A DNA stretch of 32,666 nt from DASWIG01 sp965371445. Its GTDB lineage: Bacteria > Acidobacteriota > Thermoanaerobaculia > Multivoradales > J023. The stretch lies in assembly GCA_965371445.1 (NCBI GenBank), contig CBDUYN010000113.1, positions 1 through 32,666 on the forward strand. The letters are read 5' to 3'. The translations under genes were made by a program, and so were the position numbers. Below the pieces are notes generated by a model. That model saw only the letters and a list, made by a program, of their open reading frames with translations, searched no databases and was not told the origin of the DNA. Positions 8,155 through 16,736 of this stretch are shown here, piece by piece. The stretch's first letter is position 1, and each line of letters begins with the position of its first letter.

Positions 8155-11100
8155 CTAGAGCTCGGTGGGTGTGATCTTCTTACGTGTTTCGTAGGCTCCC
8201 ATGTCACACCTCCGGCCCTGGGGACGCGAAGTCCCTTCGATGTCGTCCGGAGGCGCCCCCTGGCACGTTCCGGCATCGATAGCGGGGCTCAGGAAGCGCA
8301 GCCGCAGGTTACCCGCGGCGACGTTGAAGTAACGCGGATCGGCGTCGATATTGCCGGTGCCGGGGAATCCCCCCTGGACGTCCGAGTAGGTCACCGTCGT
8401 CACCAGGCCGTCGTTGTCGGAGATCTCGCCGCCTCCGTTCCACAGGATGGAATTGAGGATCACCGGCTCGCTGAGGCGATTGTTCATGGTCTTGCCGAAG
8501 GCCGCGCTGTTGCCCCCGAACGAGCAGTTGACGGTGGTGGAGTTGCTGCTGACGTTGCGGATCGCGCCGCCGTAGCCGGCCGAGTTGCTGTAGAAGACCG
8601 AGTTGACGATGGTCGCCTCACTGCCGCTGCCGTTGTGGATGGCGGCGCCGTAGTAGGCGGAGTTGTCGTGGAAGTACGAGTGGGTGATCGTCACGTCGCT
8701 GTCGTTCCAACTCGCCACCCCGGCCCCCCAGTTGGCGTAGTTGGAGTGGAAGACACAGTGGGAGATGACGAGGTCGCTGTTGTCGTTGTGGATCCCCGCT
8801 CCGCTGTTCAAGTGGCCGTTCTGTCCGCCGAGGAACGTGAAACCCGAGAGGCGCGAGGCCGCGGTGAGGCCGGAGGTGAAGACGCCGCTGCGGAAGGCAA
8901 CCCCGCCACCGTCGATCACCGTCTCGTAGAGCCCGGAGTCGAGGGCGCCGCCGACAGACTCGTAGCCTCCCTGGAGCGTCAGGTCCTTGTTCTGCCAGGT
9001 CACGACGTCCCCGGACGCCGTGGTGTAGACGCCCTGGACAACGCGGATCTCGTCCCCCGCCTGGGCCGCATCGACGGCCGACTGGATGTCGGTGAAGTCC
9101 CCCTGGCCGCCGAGGTCGACCCACAGGACGGGCTCTCTCGGGATCACCGTCGCACAGGCGGAGGCGGGGCCTATACAGGTGTCGGCCGCGCCGATCGGGA
9201 TCACCACGTAGGAGTACTCGCGACCGTTTTGGAGGCCGCTGTCGCTGAACGACTTCGAGGTGGTCTCGCCCACTTTCACCTTGCCGAAGGCGCAGGCGAA
9301 GACCGAATCGGTACGGAAGACCTGGTACTTGGTGGCGCCGGAGACCGCGCTCCAGCTCAGGTCGGCGGCACGGTCCCCCGCCGACGCGGTGACCACCGGG
9401 GCGACCGTCGGCGTGCCGGCGCAGCCGGAGTCGACGACCGCCGGGGTGTTGCAGGCGATCTCGTGGCGGTTGAAGGCATTGTAGATCGCCGTCATGTGGG
9501 GCGTGCCGTCGCCAACGTTGCCGTTGTCGTCGTCGGCGGCGAGGTAGTTGAGGTAGCCGCCGCTCGCGGAGCAGCCGCCCCACGGCGGACCGCCCGAGAA
9601 CCAGGTGCCGACCCCTCCGGCGCCGAGGTAGGTCATCCGGGTGACGACCTCCAGCGCCGTGTTGTCGTCCATGGAGTAAGGCACCACCGCCAGGTCGCGC
9701 TTCCAGAGGTCCCACACCGCCTCGGCGTAGACGGCCCCCTTGCAGTGGACGGCGCTGCAGTAGGAACCGTTGGCCCAGGTGTAGGTGTGGGGCAGACCGG
9801 AGGCGCGCATCGCGTAGTCGATGTCACGGACCCCGGTGCAGTCGATGCACGGGTCGCCGTAGCCGGTGCAGTTCTGGCTCAGGAAGAAACCGCGGCCGAT
9901 GCATGAGGTGTTGAGGCGCAGCGCGGCGTAGAGGTCGGCGATACCCTCGCCGGGGTAGGAGACCCCGGGCGTGGCGTCGTTCTGGTCCAGGCCGTGACCC
10001 CACTCGTGATCGTACACCGAGGCGATCTCGCCCGGGTTGCCGCATTGGCTGGAGGAACGGAAGAAGTTCACCGTGCCGTTCCAGTAAGCACCGCAGCTCG
10101 AATTGATGTTCACGTTGGCGGTCAGTTGTTGCGTCAGCCAGGTGTTCGACGGCAGACGTGCGCGCGCGCTCTCACCAAGCCGGTTGAGCTCGTAAAAGCC
10201 GGTGCGCGAGGAGTGGGTGTTACCGGCGCCACCGAAGCCAGGAGTGGCGCAGTCGGTGCCGGTCGAAGTGCCGAAGTCGAGGTCGCCCGACGACGACAGG
10301 CTGATCGGGCCGCAGTGGTCGTTGATGTGTACGTACGAACCGCTCAGGCTCGAGGTGATGGTGCCGTCGACCGGGCTCGGCAGGTTGCCGCCGCTGTCGG
10401 TGCCGACGGTGCCGCTCGGCGTCGTGACGTTGTCCAACGGCATCGGCCAGCCGGCCTGCTCGACGCCGTCGGGCACCTGGCCGTCGTTCGACACCGGGTA
10501 GACGCCACCCTGGACCCGGCGGTGGGTGGCGGCGTAGTGGCGGGTGTCCTCGAACGCCAGCACCTCGCCGCTGTGGGCGTCGACCAGCGCCTCCCAGGCG
10601 CCCTCCTCGCCGTCGAGCTGCGGCCGTACCGCCCAGGCCAGGCGGTACTCGTAGCCCTGGCCGACCGGCATCTCGTGCGGGTTGTGGCCGCGGGCCATGG
10701 GGAGGAGGATCAGCTCGGGCTCGCCCCACGAGCCGCTCACGAAAAGGGGCTCCAGGTACTCGGCCGCGCTGGCGAAGGCCTCGTCGGCGCTCAACTGGGG
10801 CCGCCCCGTGACCTTGACGTCGCCCCAGTTGTGGGTGCCGAAGAGCACCAGGTTGCCGTGGCCGATCACCGCGGTCAGATAGCTCGAGCGGACCCGGATG
10901 CCGTCGACCACGCGCGGGACGTGAATCTGCACCAAGTCGCCGCCGTTGCCCACGCTCATTTGGGCCTGTTCCGCCAGCTCTTCGAGCTCGATGCCGAGTT
11001 GCGCCTTGTGGTTGGCGAGAAAGCCGTGGAAGGCGTTCCAGGACGCATGCTCCAAGGCGGCGGTGTCCTGCGGCGGCACGGTACCCAGGTCTTCCCATCG

Positions 11101-11436
11101 CAGGCTGTTGCCCACTCCGTTGCCAGGCACCAGCGGGTGAGCGGCGAGCAGGGATCCCCAGCGCTGGCTGCGGACGTCGACGCGGGCGTGCTCGGCGGCG
11201 ATCCCCAGGTCGGCCAGATCCCGCCGGGCCTGAGCCGCGGCCTGCTCCGGCAGCTCGTTCGGTGGCTGGTAGGCGGTGAGGATGTCCAGGTCGGGATGAC
11301 GGTATTCCTTTTCGGCGAGGGCAGGCGCCCTCTCCGGCTTCACCTGGGCCTGAAGGGCTCCGGTGGTAGGAAGGGTCAGAAGGAAGGCCAGCGAAAGCAG
11401 GCCGGTACAGCGGCGGGGCAACGTCCTCTCGTACAT
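8155..11436 (-). CDS. Secreted gluzincin metalloprotease with FN3 and parallel beta-helix tail, copy 1
   Basis: A 1,093-aa exported protein. The signal peptide is LLSLAFLLTLPTTGALQAQ. A thermolysin/fungalysin-like propeptide region (about 30-310) precedes the catalytic domain, which carries the zinc motif HEWGH (H477-H481) and the downstream ligand in GEGIADLYAALR, as in M36-like gluzincins. An FN3-like domain (SWSAVSGATKYQVFR) follows. The tail holds a right-handed beta-helix with repeated GxGxxxxNS turns (for example GAAIHNGSG, NSAGYGGAIRN) and ends GAYETRKK. Many Cys residues in the catalytic domain suggest disulfides. The start is set by AAGGAG just upstream; a longer frame to 11571 lacks support. 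The gene is about 85% identical to its upstream neighbour in the centre and identical in two long blocks. It probably digests extracellular protein. Confidence 0.85.
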   Translation of the reverse strand: MYERTLPRRCTGLLSLAFLLTLPTTGALQAQVKPERAPALAEKEYRHPDLDILTAYQPPNELPEQAAAQARRDLADLGIAAEHARVDVRSQRWGSLLAAHPLVPGNGVGNSLRWEDLGTVPPQDTAALEHASWNAFHGFLANHKAQLGIELEELAEQAQMSVGNGGDLVQIHVPRVVDGIRVRSSYLTAVIGHGNLVLFGTHNWGDVKVTGRPQLSADEAFASAAEYLEPLFVSGSWGEPELILLPMARGHNPHEMPVGQGYEYRLAWAVRPQLDGEEGAWEALVDAHSGEVLAFEDTRHYAATHRRVQGGVYPVSNDGQVPDGVEQAGWPMPLDNVTTPSGTVGTDSGGNLPSPVDGTITSSLSGSYVHINDHCGPISLSSSGDLDFGTSTGTDCATPGFGGAGNTHSSRTGFYELNRLGESARARLPSNTWLTQQLTANVNINSSCGAYWNGTVNFFRSSSQCGNPGEIASVYDHEWGHGLDQNDATPGVSYPGEGIADLYAALRLNTSCIGRGFFLSQNCTGYGDPCIDCTGVRDIDYAMRASGLPHTYTWANGSYCSAVHCKGAVYAEAVWDLWKRDLAVVPYSMDDNTALEVVTRMTYLGAGGVGTWFSGGPPWGGCSASGGYLNYLAADDDNGNVGDGTPHMTAIYNAFNRHEIACNTPAVVDSGCAGTPTVAPVVTASAGDRAADLSWSAVSGATKYQVFRTDSVFACAFGKVKVGETTSKSFSDSGLQNGREYSYVVIPIGAADTCIGPASACATVIPREPVLWVDLGGQGDFTDIQSAVDAAQAGDEIRVVQGVYTTASGDVVTWQNKDLTLQGGYESVGGALDSGLYETVIDGGGVAFRSGVFTSGLTAASRLSGFTFLGGQNGHLNSGAGIHNDNSDLVISHCVFHSNYANWGAGVASWNDSDVTITHSYFHDNSAYYGAAIHNGSGSEATIVNSVFYSNSAGYGGAIRNVSSNSTTVNCSFGGNSAAFGKTMNNRLSEPVILNSILWNGGGEISDNDGLVTTVTYSDVQGGFPGTGNIDADPRYFNVAAGNLRLRFLSPAIDAGTCQGAPPDDIEGTSRPQGRRCDMGAYETRKKITPTEL
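8372..9039. repeat. Direct repeat, 668 bp, identical to 11839-12506
   Basis: This is the beta-helix-coding part of the two proteases. I compared the lines base by base and found no difference across the block. The first mismatches are at 8371/11838 and 9040/12507. Identity includes all synonymous positions, unlike the neighbouring sequence. Confidence 0.9.
10622..11361. repeat. Direct repeat, 740 bp, identical to 14089-14828
   Basis: This is the propeptide-coding part of the two proteases. No difference was found on line-by-line comparison. The bounding mismatch on the right is 11362/14829 (G versus C). Together with the 668-bp block it brackets a diverged catalytic/FN3 segment. Confidence 0.9.
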
Positions 11437-11514
11437 GTCTACTCCTTGCCTGGGGCTTTGTCGATTCGTTGACGGCTGCAAAGATCCTTCTCCGGAGCTG
11501 AAAGAGTTTGCCAC

Positions 11515-11547
11515 GAGATCCCGACCGGTATCCCCGGCCGGGATCTC
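11515..11547 (-). terminator. Strong hairpin between the two protease genes
   Basis: A 14-bp inverted repeat with one A/C mismatch and a 5-nt loop: GAGATCCCGaCCGG, loop TATCC, CCGGcCGGGATCTC. It lies 72-104 bp after the stop of protease copy 2 and about 80 bp before the start of copy 1. There is no clear T-tract on the transcribed strand, so it may be a partial terminator, an attenuator or an RNA stabiliser. Confidence 0.45.
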
Positions 11548-11618
11548 GACTACGCGGAGATCTCGACTCACTGTTGACGTGCAGCTCTACCTACAAAGAA
11601 TCGAGCTCTCCCCAAGGA

Positions 11619-14600
11619 CTAGAGCTCGGTGGGTTTGATGATCTTCTTACGTGTTTCGTAGGCTCCCATGTCAAACCTCCGGCCCTGGGGACGCGAAACC
11701 CCTACGATGTCGTCCGGCGGCGCCCCTTGGCTCGTTCCGGCATCGATGGCGGGGCTCAGGAAGCCCAGCCGCAGGTTACCCGCGGCGACGTTGAAGTAAC
11801 GCGGATTGGCGTCGATGTTGCCGGTGCCGGGGAATCCTCCCTGGACGTCCGAGTAGGTCACCGTCGTCACCAGGCCGTCGTTGTCGGAGATCTCGCCGCC
11901 TCCGTTCCACAGGATGGAATTGAGGATCACCGGCTCGCTGAGGCGATTGTTCATGGTCTTGCCGAAGGCCGCGCTGTTGCCCCCGAACGAGCAGTTGACG
12001 GTGGTGGAGTTGCTGCTGACGTTGCGGATCGCGCCGCCGTAGCCGGCCGAGTTGCTGTAGAAGACCGAGTTGACGATGGTCGCCTCACTGCCGCTGCCGT
12101 TGTGGATGGCGGCGCCGTAGTAGGCGGAGTTGTCGTGGAAGTACGAGTGGGTGATCGTCACGTCGCTGTCGTTCCAACTCGCCACCCCGGCCCCCCAGTT
12201 GGCGTAGTTGGAGTGGAAGACACAGTGGGAGATGACGAGGTCGCTGTTGTCGTTGTGGATCCCCGCTCCGCTGTTCAAGTGGCCGTTCTGTCCGCCGAGG
12301 AACGTGAAACCCGAGAGGCGCGAGGCCGCGGTGAGGCCGGAGGTGAAGACGCCGCTGCGGAAGGCAACCCCGCCACCGTCGATCACCGTCTCGTAGAGCC
12401 CGGAGTCGAGGGCGCCGCCGACAGACTCGTAGCCTCCCTGGAGCGTCAGGTCCTTGTTCTGCCAGGTCACGACGTCCCCGGACGCCGTGGTGTAGACGCC
12501 CTGGACGACGCGGATCTCGTCCCCCGCCGAGGCCGCGTCGACGGCCGACTGGATGTCGGTGAAGTCCCCCTGGCCGCCCAGGTCGACCCACAGGATGTTG
12601 TCCCTCGGGATCACCGTCGTACAGGCCGAGGCGGGCCCCATGCAGGTGTCGGCCGCGCCGATGGGGATCACCACGTAGGAGTACTCACGGCCGTTCTGGA
12701 GGCCGCTGTCGCTGAACGACGTCGAAGGGGTATCGCCCACTTTCGCCTTGCCGAAGGCGCAGGCGAAGACCGAGTCGGTTCGGAAGACCTGGTACTTGGT
12801 GGCGCCGGAGACGGCGCTCCAGGAGAGGATGGCGCCGCGGTCCTGCGGCGTGGCGGTGACCACCGGGGCGATCGTCGGCGTGCCGGCGCAGCCGGAGTCG
12901 ACGACCGCCGGGGTGTTGCAGGCGATCTCGTGCCGGTTGAAGGCGTCGTAGATCGCCGTCATGTGCGGCGTGCCGTCGGTGGGGTCGCCGTTGTCGTCGT
13001 CGGCGGCGAGGTAGTTGAGGTAGCCGCCGTTCGCGGAGCAGCCGCCCCACGGCGGGCCGCCCGAGAACCAGGTGCTGACCCCTCCGGCGCCGAGGAAGGT
13101 CAGCCGGGTGACGACCTCCAACGCCGTGTTGTCGTCCATGGAGTAGGGCGCCACCGGCAGGTCGCGCTTCCAGAGGTCCCAGACCGCCTCGGCGTAGATG
13201 GCTCCCTTGCAGTGGACGCTGCCGCAGTAGGAACCGTTGGCCCAGGTGTAGGTATGGGGCACACCGGAGGCGCGCATCGCGTAGTCGATGTCGCGGATTC
13301 CGGTGCAGTCGATGCACGGGTCGCCGTAGCCGGTGCAGTTCTGGTACCGCCAGAAGCCGCGGCCGATGCACGAGGTGTTGAGCCGCAGCGCGGCGTAGAG
13401 GTCGGCGATGCCCTCGCCGGGATAGGAGACCCCGGACGTGGCGTCGTTGGCGTCCATGCCGTGGCCCCACTCGTGGTCTATGACCGCGGCGATCTCCCCC
13501 GTGTTGCGACATTGGCTCGCGGAACGGAAGAAGTTCACCGAGCCGGTCCAATAGGCGTTGCAGTATGGGCTGATGTTGGTGTTCGACGTCAACGTCTGTT
13601 GCAGCCACGAGTTGGCAGGCAGGTGTGAGCGGGCGATCTCCTTGATCCGGTTGAGCTCGAAGAAGTTCGTCCGGGCGGAATGGGTGTTGCCCGCACCGCC
13701 GAAGCCCGGCGTCGCGCAGTCGGTACCTGAGGAGGTGCCGAAGTCGATGTCGCCGGTCGAGGACAGGCTGATCATCGGGCCGCAGTAGTCGTTGACGTGG
13801 ACGTAAGGACCGCTGAGCGACGAGGTGATCGTGCCGTCGACCGGGGCCGGCAGGTTGCCGCCGCTGTCGCCGGTCACCGTGCCGCTCGGCGTCGTGACGT
13901 CGTCAAACGGCATCGGCCAGCCGGCCTGCTCGACGCCCTCGGGGCCCTGGCCGTCGTCCGACACCGGGAAGACGCCACCCTGGACGCGGCGGTTGGTGGC
14001 CGCGTAGTGGCGGGTGTCCTCGAAGGCCAGCACCTCGCCGTCGTGGGCGTCGACCAGCGCTTCCCAGGAGGCCTCTCCGTCGAGTTGTGGCCGTACCGCC
14101 CAGGCCAGGCGGTACTCGTAGCCCTGGCCGACCGGCATCTCGTGCGGGTTGTGGCCGCGGGCCATGGGGAGGAGGATCAGCTCGGGCTCGCCCCACGAGC
14201 CGCTCACGAAAAGGGGCTCCAGGTACTCGGCCGCGCTGGCGAAGGCCTCGTCGGCGCTCAACTGGGGCCGCCCCGTGACCTTGACGTCGCCCCAGTTGTG
14301 GGTGCCGAAGAGCACCAGGTTGCCGTGGCCGATCACCGCGGTCAGATAGCTCGAGCGGACCCGGATGCCGTCGACCACGCGCGGGACGTGAATCTGCACC
14401 AAGTCGCCGCCGTTGCCCACGCTCATTTGGGCCTGTTCCGCCAGCTCTTCGAGCTCGATGCCGAGTTGCGCCTTGTGGTTGGCGAGAAAGCCGTGGAAGG
14501 CGTTCCAGGACGCATGCTCCAAGGCGGCGGTGTCCTGCGGCGGCACGGTACCCAGGTCTTCCCATCGCAGGCTGTTGCCCACTCCGTTGCCAGGCACCAG

Positions 14601-14903
14601 CGGGTGAGCGGCGAGCAGGGATCCCCAGCGCTGGCTGCGGACGTCGACGCGGGCGTGCTCGGCGGCGATCCCCAGGTCGGCCAGATCCCGCCGGGCCTGA
14701 GCCGCGGCCTGCTCCGGCAGCTCGTTCGGTGGCTGGTAGGCGGTGAGGATGTCCAGGTCGGGATGACGGTATTCCTTTTCGGCGAGGGCAGGCGCCCTCT
14801 CCGGCTTCACCTGGGCCTGAAGGGCTCCCGTGGTAGGAAGGGTCAGAAGGAAGGCCAGCGAAAGCAGGCCTGCACAGCGGCGGGGCAACGTCCTCTCGTA
14901 CAT
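11619..14903 (-). CDS. Secreted gluzincin metalloprotease with FN3 and parallel beta-helix tail, copy 2
   Basis: A 1,094-aa paralogue of the downstream protease with the same plan. It has a signal peptide, a propeptide region, a catalytic domain with HEWGH at 477-481 and GEGIADLYAALR, an FN3-like segment and a beta-helix tail. The centre differs by scattered substitutions (for example GFWRYQNC versus GFFLSQNC, and DPTDGTPH versus VGDGTPH), while the propeptide and tail are nearly identical. The start is supported by AAAAGGAG immediately upstream. This copy is first in transcription order. It carries a sigma-54-type promoter (14986-15003) with two palindromes upstream, so it is probably induced by an enhancer-binding regulator. 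Copy 1 may depend on read-through past the hairpin at 11515-11547. Confidence 0.85.
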   Translation of the reverse strand: MYERTLPRRCAGLLSLAFLLTLPTTGALQAQVKPERAPALAEKEYRHPDLDILTAYQPPNELPEQAAAQARRDLADLGIAAEHARVDVRSQRWGSLLAAHPLVPGNGVGNSLRWEDLGTVPPQDTAALEHASWNAFHGFLANHKAQLGIELEELAEQAQMSVGNGGDLVQIHVPRVVDGIRVRSSYLTAVIGHGNLVLFGTHNWGDVKVTGRPQLSADEAFASAAEYLEPLFVSGSWGEPELILLPMARGHNPHEMPVGQGYEYRLAWAVRPQLDGEASWEALVDAHDGEVLAFEDTRHYAATNRRVQGGVFPVSDDGQGPEGVEQAGWPMPFDDVTTPSGTVTGDSGGNLPAPVDGTITSSLSGPYVHVNDYCGPMISLSSTGDIDFGTSSGTDCATPGFGGAGNTHSARTNFFELNRIKEIARSHLPANSWLQQTLTSNTNISPYCNAYWTGSVNFFRSASQCRNTGEIAAVIDHEWGHGMDANDATSGVSYPGEGIADLYAALRLNTSCIGRGFWRYQNCTGYGDPCIDCTGIRDIDYAMRASGVPHTYTWANGSYCGSVHCKGAIYAEAVWDLWKRDLPVAPYSMDDNTALEVVTRLTFLGAGGVSTWFSGGPPWGGCSANGGYLNYLAADDDNGDPTDGTPHMTAIYDAFNRHEIACNTPAVVDSGCAGTPTIAPVVTATPQDRGAILSWSAVSGATKYQVFRTDSVFACAFGKAKVGDTPSTSFSDSGLQNGREYSYVVIPIGAADTCMGPASACTTVIPRDNILWVDLGGQGDFTDIQSAVDAASAGDEIRVVQGVYTTASGDVVTWQNKDLTLQGGYESVGGALDSGLYETVIDGGGVAFRSGVFTSGLTAASRLSGFTFLGGQNGHLNSGAGIHNDNSDLVISHCVFHSNYANWGAGVASWNDSDVTITHSYFHDNSAYYGAAIHNGSGSEATIVNSVFYSNSAGYGGAIRNVSSNSTTVNCSFGGNSAAFGKTMNNRLSEPVILNSILWNGGGEISDNDGLVTTVTYSDVQGGFPGTGNIDANPRYFNVAAGNLRLGFLSPAIDAGTSQGAPPDDIVGVSRPQGRRFDMGAYETRKKIIKPTEL
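11839..12506. repeat. Direct repeat partner of 8372-9039
   Basis: The beta-helix-coding segment of copy 2, identical over 668 bp to the copy 1 segment. The offset is 3,467 bp. Confidence 0.9.
14089..14828. repeat. Direct repeat partner of 10622-11361
   Basis: The propeptide-coding segment of copy 2, identical over 740 bp to the copy 1 segment. The offset is again 3,467 bp. Confidence 0.9.
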
Positions 14904-14985
14904 GTCTTCTCCTTTTCCGCGGCTTTGTCGGTTCGCCGACGGCCGCAGTCGTTATCCGGAGCTTTCTCTCTGAAATGTCAGAAAT

Positions 14986-15003
14986 AAGCAATTCCCATGC
15001 CAG
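14986..15003 (-). promoter_or_regulatory. Sigma-54 (-24/-12) promoter of protease copy 2
   Basis: On the minus strand the sequence is CTGGCATGGGAATTGCTT. It matches the RpoN consensus TGGCAC-N5-TTGCW with exact GG-N10-GC spacing; only the C of CAC is changed. Predicted transcription start is near 14976, giving a leader of about 73 nt to the ATG at 14903. The downstream copy 1 has no equivalent at this place. Confidence 0.75.
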
Positions 15004-15085
15004 GTTGGAGAAATCCCTATGAAATGGCGGGAAGCGTTCATTCATGGGCACTTGCACAGGTCGACGGCCCGCGGTGAGGGCCTCG

Positions 15086-15135
15086 ATTCTCAGAATTGAG
15101 AATTTCCAGGGGTTGGCGATTCTCAGAATTGAGAA
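15086..15135. promoter_or_regulatory. Two identical palindromes, candidate upstream activator sites
   Basis: ATTCTCA-GAAT-TGAGAAT occupies 15086-15103, and the same motif lacking only the last T occupies 15119-15135. The centres are 33 bp apart, about three helical turns, so both would lie on one face of the DNA. They sit about 118 and 151 bp upstream of the predicted sigma-54 start, a normal enhancer distance. They also lie just past the glpK stop, so an RNA hairpin role in the glpK 3' end is the alternative. Confidence 0.55.
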
Positions 15136-15173
15136 GCGCGGGCGCGGACGGCGAATCGGCAACGAGGGACGCT

Positions 15174-16667
15174 TCAAACGCGCCCTGAAGCCACCCGGTC
15201 GACGGCGCGTTGCCAGCCGTCGTAGAGGGCATCGCTTGCCTCCTCCGACATCACCGGCTCGAAGCACCGCTCGATCCGACACACGTCCCGCAGCTCCTCG
15301 GGCCCCGACCAAAAACCTACCGCCAGGCCCGCCAGGTAGGCGCTGCCGGCCGCCGTCGTCTCGACGAGCCGCGGACGCTTGACCGGAACGCCCAGGACGT
15401 CGGCCTGGAACTGCATCAGGAAGTCGTTCGCCGAGGCGCCGCCGTCGACCCGCAGCTCGCTTAAGGGGATGCCCGAGTCGGCGTCCATGGCGTCGACGAC
15501 GTCGCGGGTCTGGTAGGCGATCGCCTCGAGCGCCGCGCGTACCACGTGGGCGCGTCCGGTGCCGCGGGTGAGCCCCAGGAGAGCGCCGCGGGCCTCCATG
15601 TCCCAATAAGGGGCGCCGAGGCCGGCGAAGGCCGGCACCAGGTAGACGCCGCCGTTCGAATCGAGGCTCGCGGCGATCGCCGCCGTCTCCGCCGCGTCGG
15701 TGACGAGCCCCATCTCGTCGCGCAGCCACTGGACCGCGGCGCCGGCGACGAAGACCGAGCCCTCGAGGGCATAGGCTGTGCCGCCGGTCGCGTCGCAGCA
15801 GATCGTCGTCAAGAGCCCCTGGTCGCTCAGCGGGGCCCGCTCGCCCATCATCATCAGGAGGAAACACCCCGTGCCGTAGGTGTTCTTGGCCTGTCCCGGC
15901 TCCCAGCAGCCCTGCCCGTAGAGCGCCGCCTGCTGGTCGCCGGCCATACCGGCCACCGGGACGCCCGCCGGGATCCCAACGTGCCCCACGGTTTCGCCGA
16001 AGACGCCGGCGCTCGGGCGGACCTCACCGAGCATCGCCTCCGGCACCCCCACGATCTCGCAGAGCTCTCCGTCCCAGCGTTGGCGGTGGATGTCGTAGAG
16101 GAGCGTCCGCGAGGCGTTGGTGGGCTCGGTGGCGTGGACCGCGCCGCCGGTGAGCTTCCAGAGGAGCCACGAGTCGACCGTGCCGAAAAGCACCTCCCCG
16201 GCCTCCGCCCGCGGCCGCAGCTCGGGATGCCGGTCGAGGATCCAGCGGACCTTGGTGCCCGAGAAGTAGGCGTCGACGACGAGGCCCGTCTTTTCACGGA
16301 AGAGCTCCTCGTGGCCGTCGGCTTTCAGCCGTTCGCAGATCTCGGCGCTCTGCCGGCTCTGCCAGACGATGGCGCGGTGGACCGGCTCGCCCGTTGCGGC
16401 GTCCCAGACCACGGTGGTTTCGCGCTGGTTGGCGATGCCGACGGCGCGCAGCTCCCCGGCGCCGACGCCGGCCGCGGCCAGGGCCTCGGCCATCCCCCGG
16501 CGGCTCGTCTCCCAGATCTGCTCCGGGTCGTGCTCGACCCAGCCCGGCTGCGGATAGCACTGGGGTAGCTCGGTGTAGGCACGGCCGAGGATCTCTCCTT
16601 CGTGGGAGAACACCAGCGCGGTCGAGCCGGTGGTCCCCTGGTCGATGGCCAGAACGGCGTCGGGCAT
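15174..16667 (-). CDS. glpK: Glycerol kinase
   Basis: A 497-aa FGGY-family sugar kinase that phosphorylates glycerol to glycerol 3-phosphate with ATP. It has the N-terminal phosphate-binding loop AIDQGTTGSTALVF, then YFSGTKVRWILD, TEPTNASRTLLYD, MAGDQQAALYGQGCW with the catalytic aspartate, and NTYGTGCFLLMM. The C-terminal adenine-binding GGVYLVPAFAGLGAPYW and VDGGASANDFLMQFQADVL are also present. All are characteristic of GlpK rather than xylulokinase. Length is normal. The start follows GGAGG at a good distance. A TAGAAT hexamer on the minus strand at 16721-16716 could be its -10 box. No glpF, glpD or glpR is present. The gene is divergent from the hydrolase gene with only 69 bp between starts. 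Confidence 0.95.
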   Translation of the reverse strand: MPDAVLAIDQGTTGSTALVFSHEGEILGRAYTELPQCYPQPGWVEHDPEQIWETSRRGMAEALAAAGVGAGELRAVGIANQRETTVVWDAATGEPVHRAIVWQSRQSAEICERLKADGHEELFREKTGLVVDAYFSGTKVRWILDRHPELRPRAEAGEVLFGTVDSWLLWKLTGGAVHATEPTNASRTLLYDIHRQRWDGELCEIVGVPEAMLGEVRPSAGVFGETVGHVGIPAGVPVAGMAGDQQAALYGQGCWEPGQAKNTYGTGCFLLMMMGERAPLSDQGLLTTICCDATGGTAYALEGSVFVAGAAVQWLRDEMGLVTDAAETAAIAASLDSNGGVYLVPAFAGLGAPYWDMEARGALLGLTRGTGRAHVVRAALEAIAYQTRDVVDAMDADSGIPLSELRVDGGASANDFLMQFQADVLGVPVKRPRLVETTAAGSAYLAGLAVGFWSGPEELRDVCRIERCFEPVMSEEASDALYDGWQRAVDRVASGRV

Positions 16668-16736
16668 CTCTTGATCCTCCAGTCGATCGTGTAAGCTATC
16701 TGGCGGCGGAAAAGGATTCTATCTCGGAGACCGCGA

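Noticed and set aside
11508..13628. 706-aa plus-strand frame opposite protease copy 2 (and a 423-aa one opposite copy 1)
   Set aside because: Both are antisense to conserved protease sequence and match no family. Their similarity to each other is inherited from the duplication.
15038..15232. 64-aa minus-strand frame containing repeated LNSENR
   Set aside because: The repeated peptide is just the translation of the two regulatory palindromes, and the frame overlaps the 3' end of glpK.
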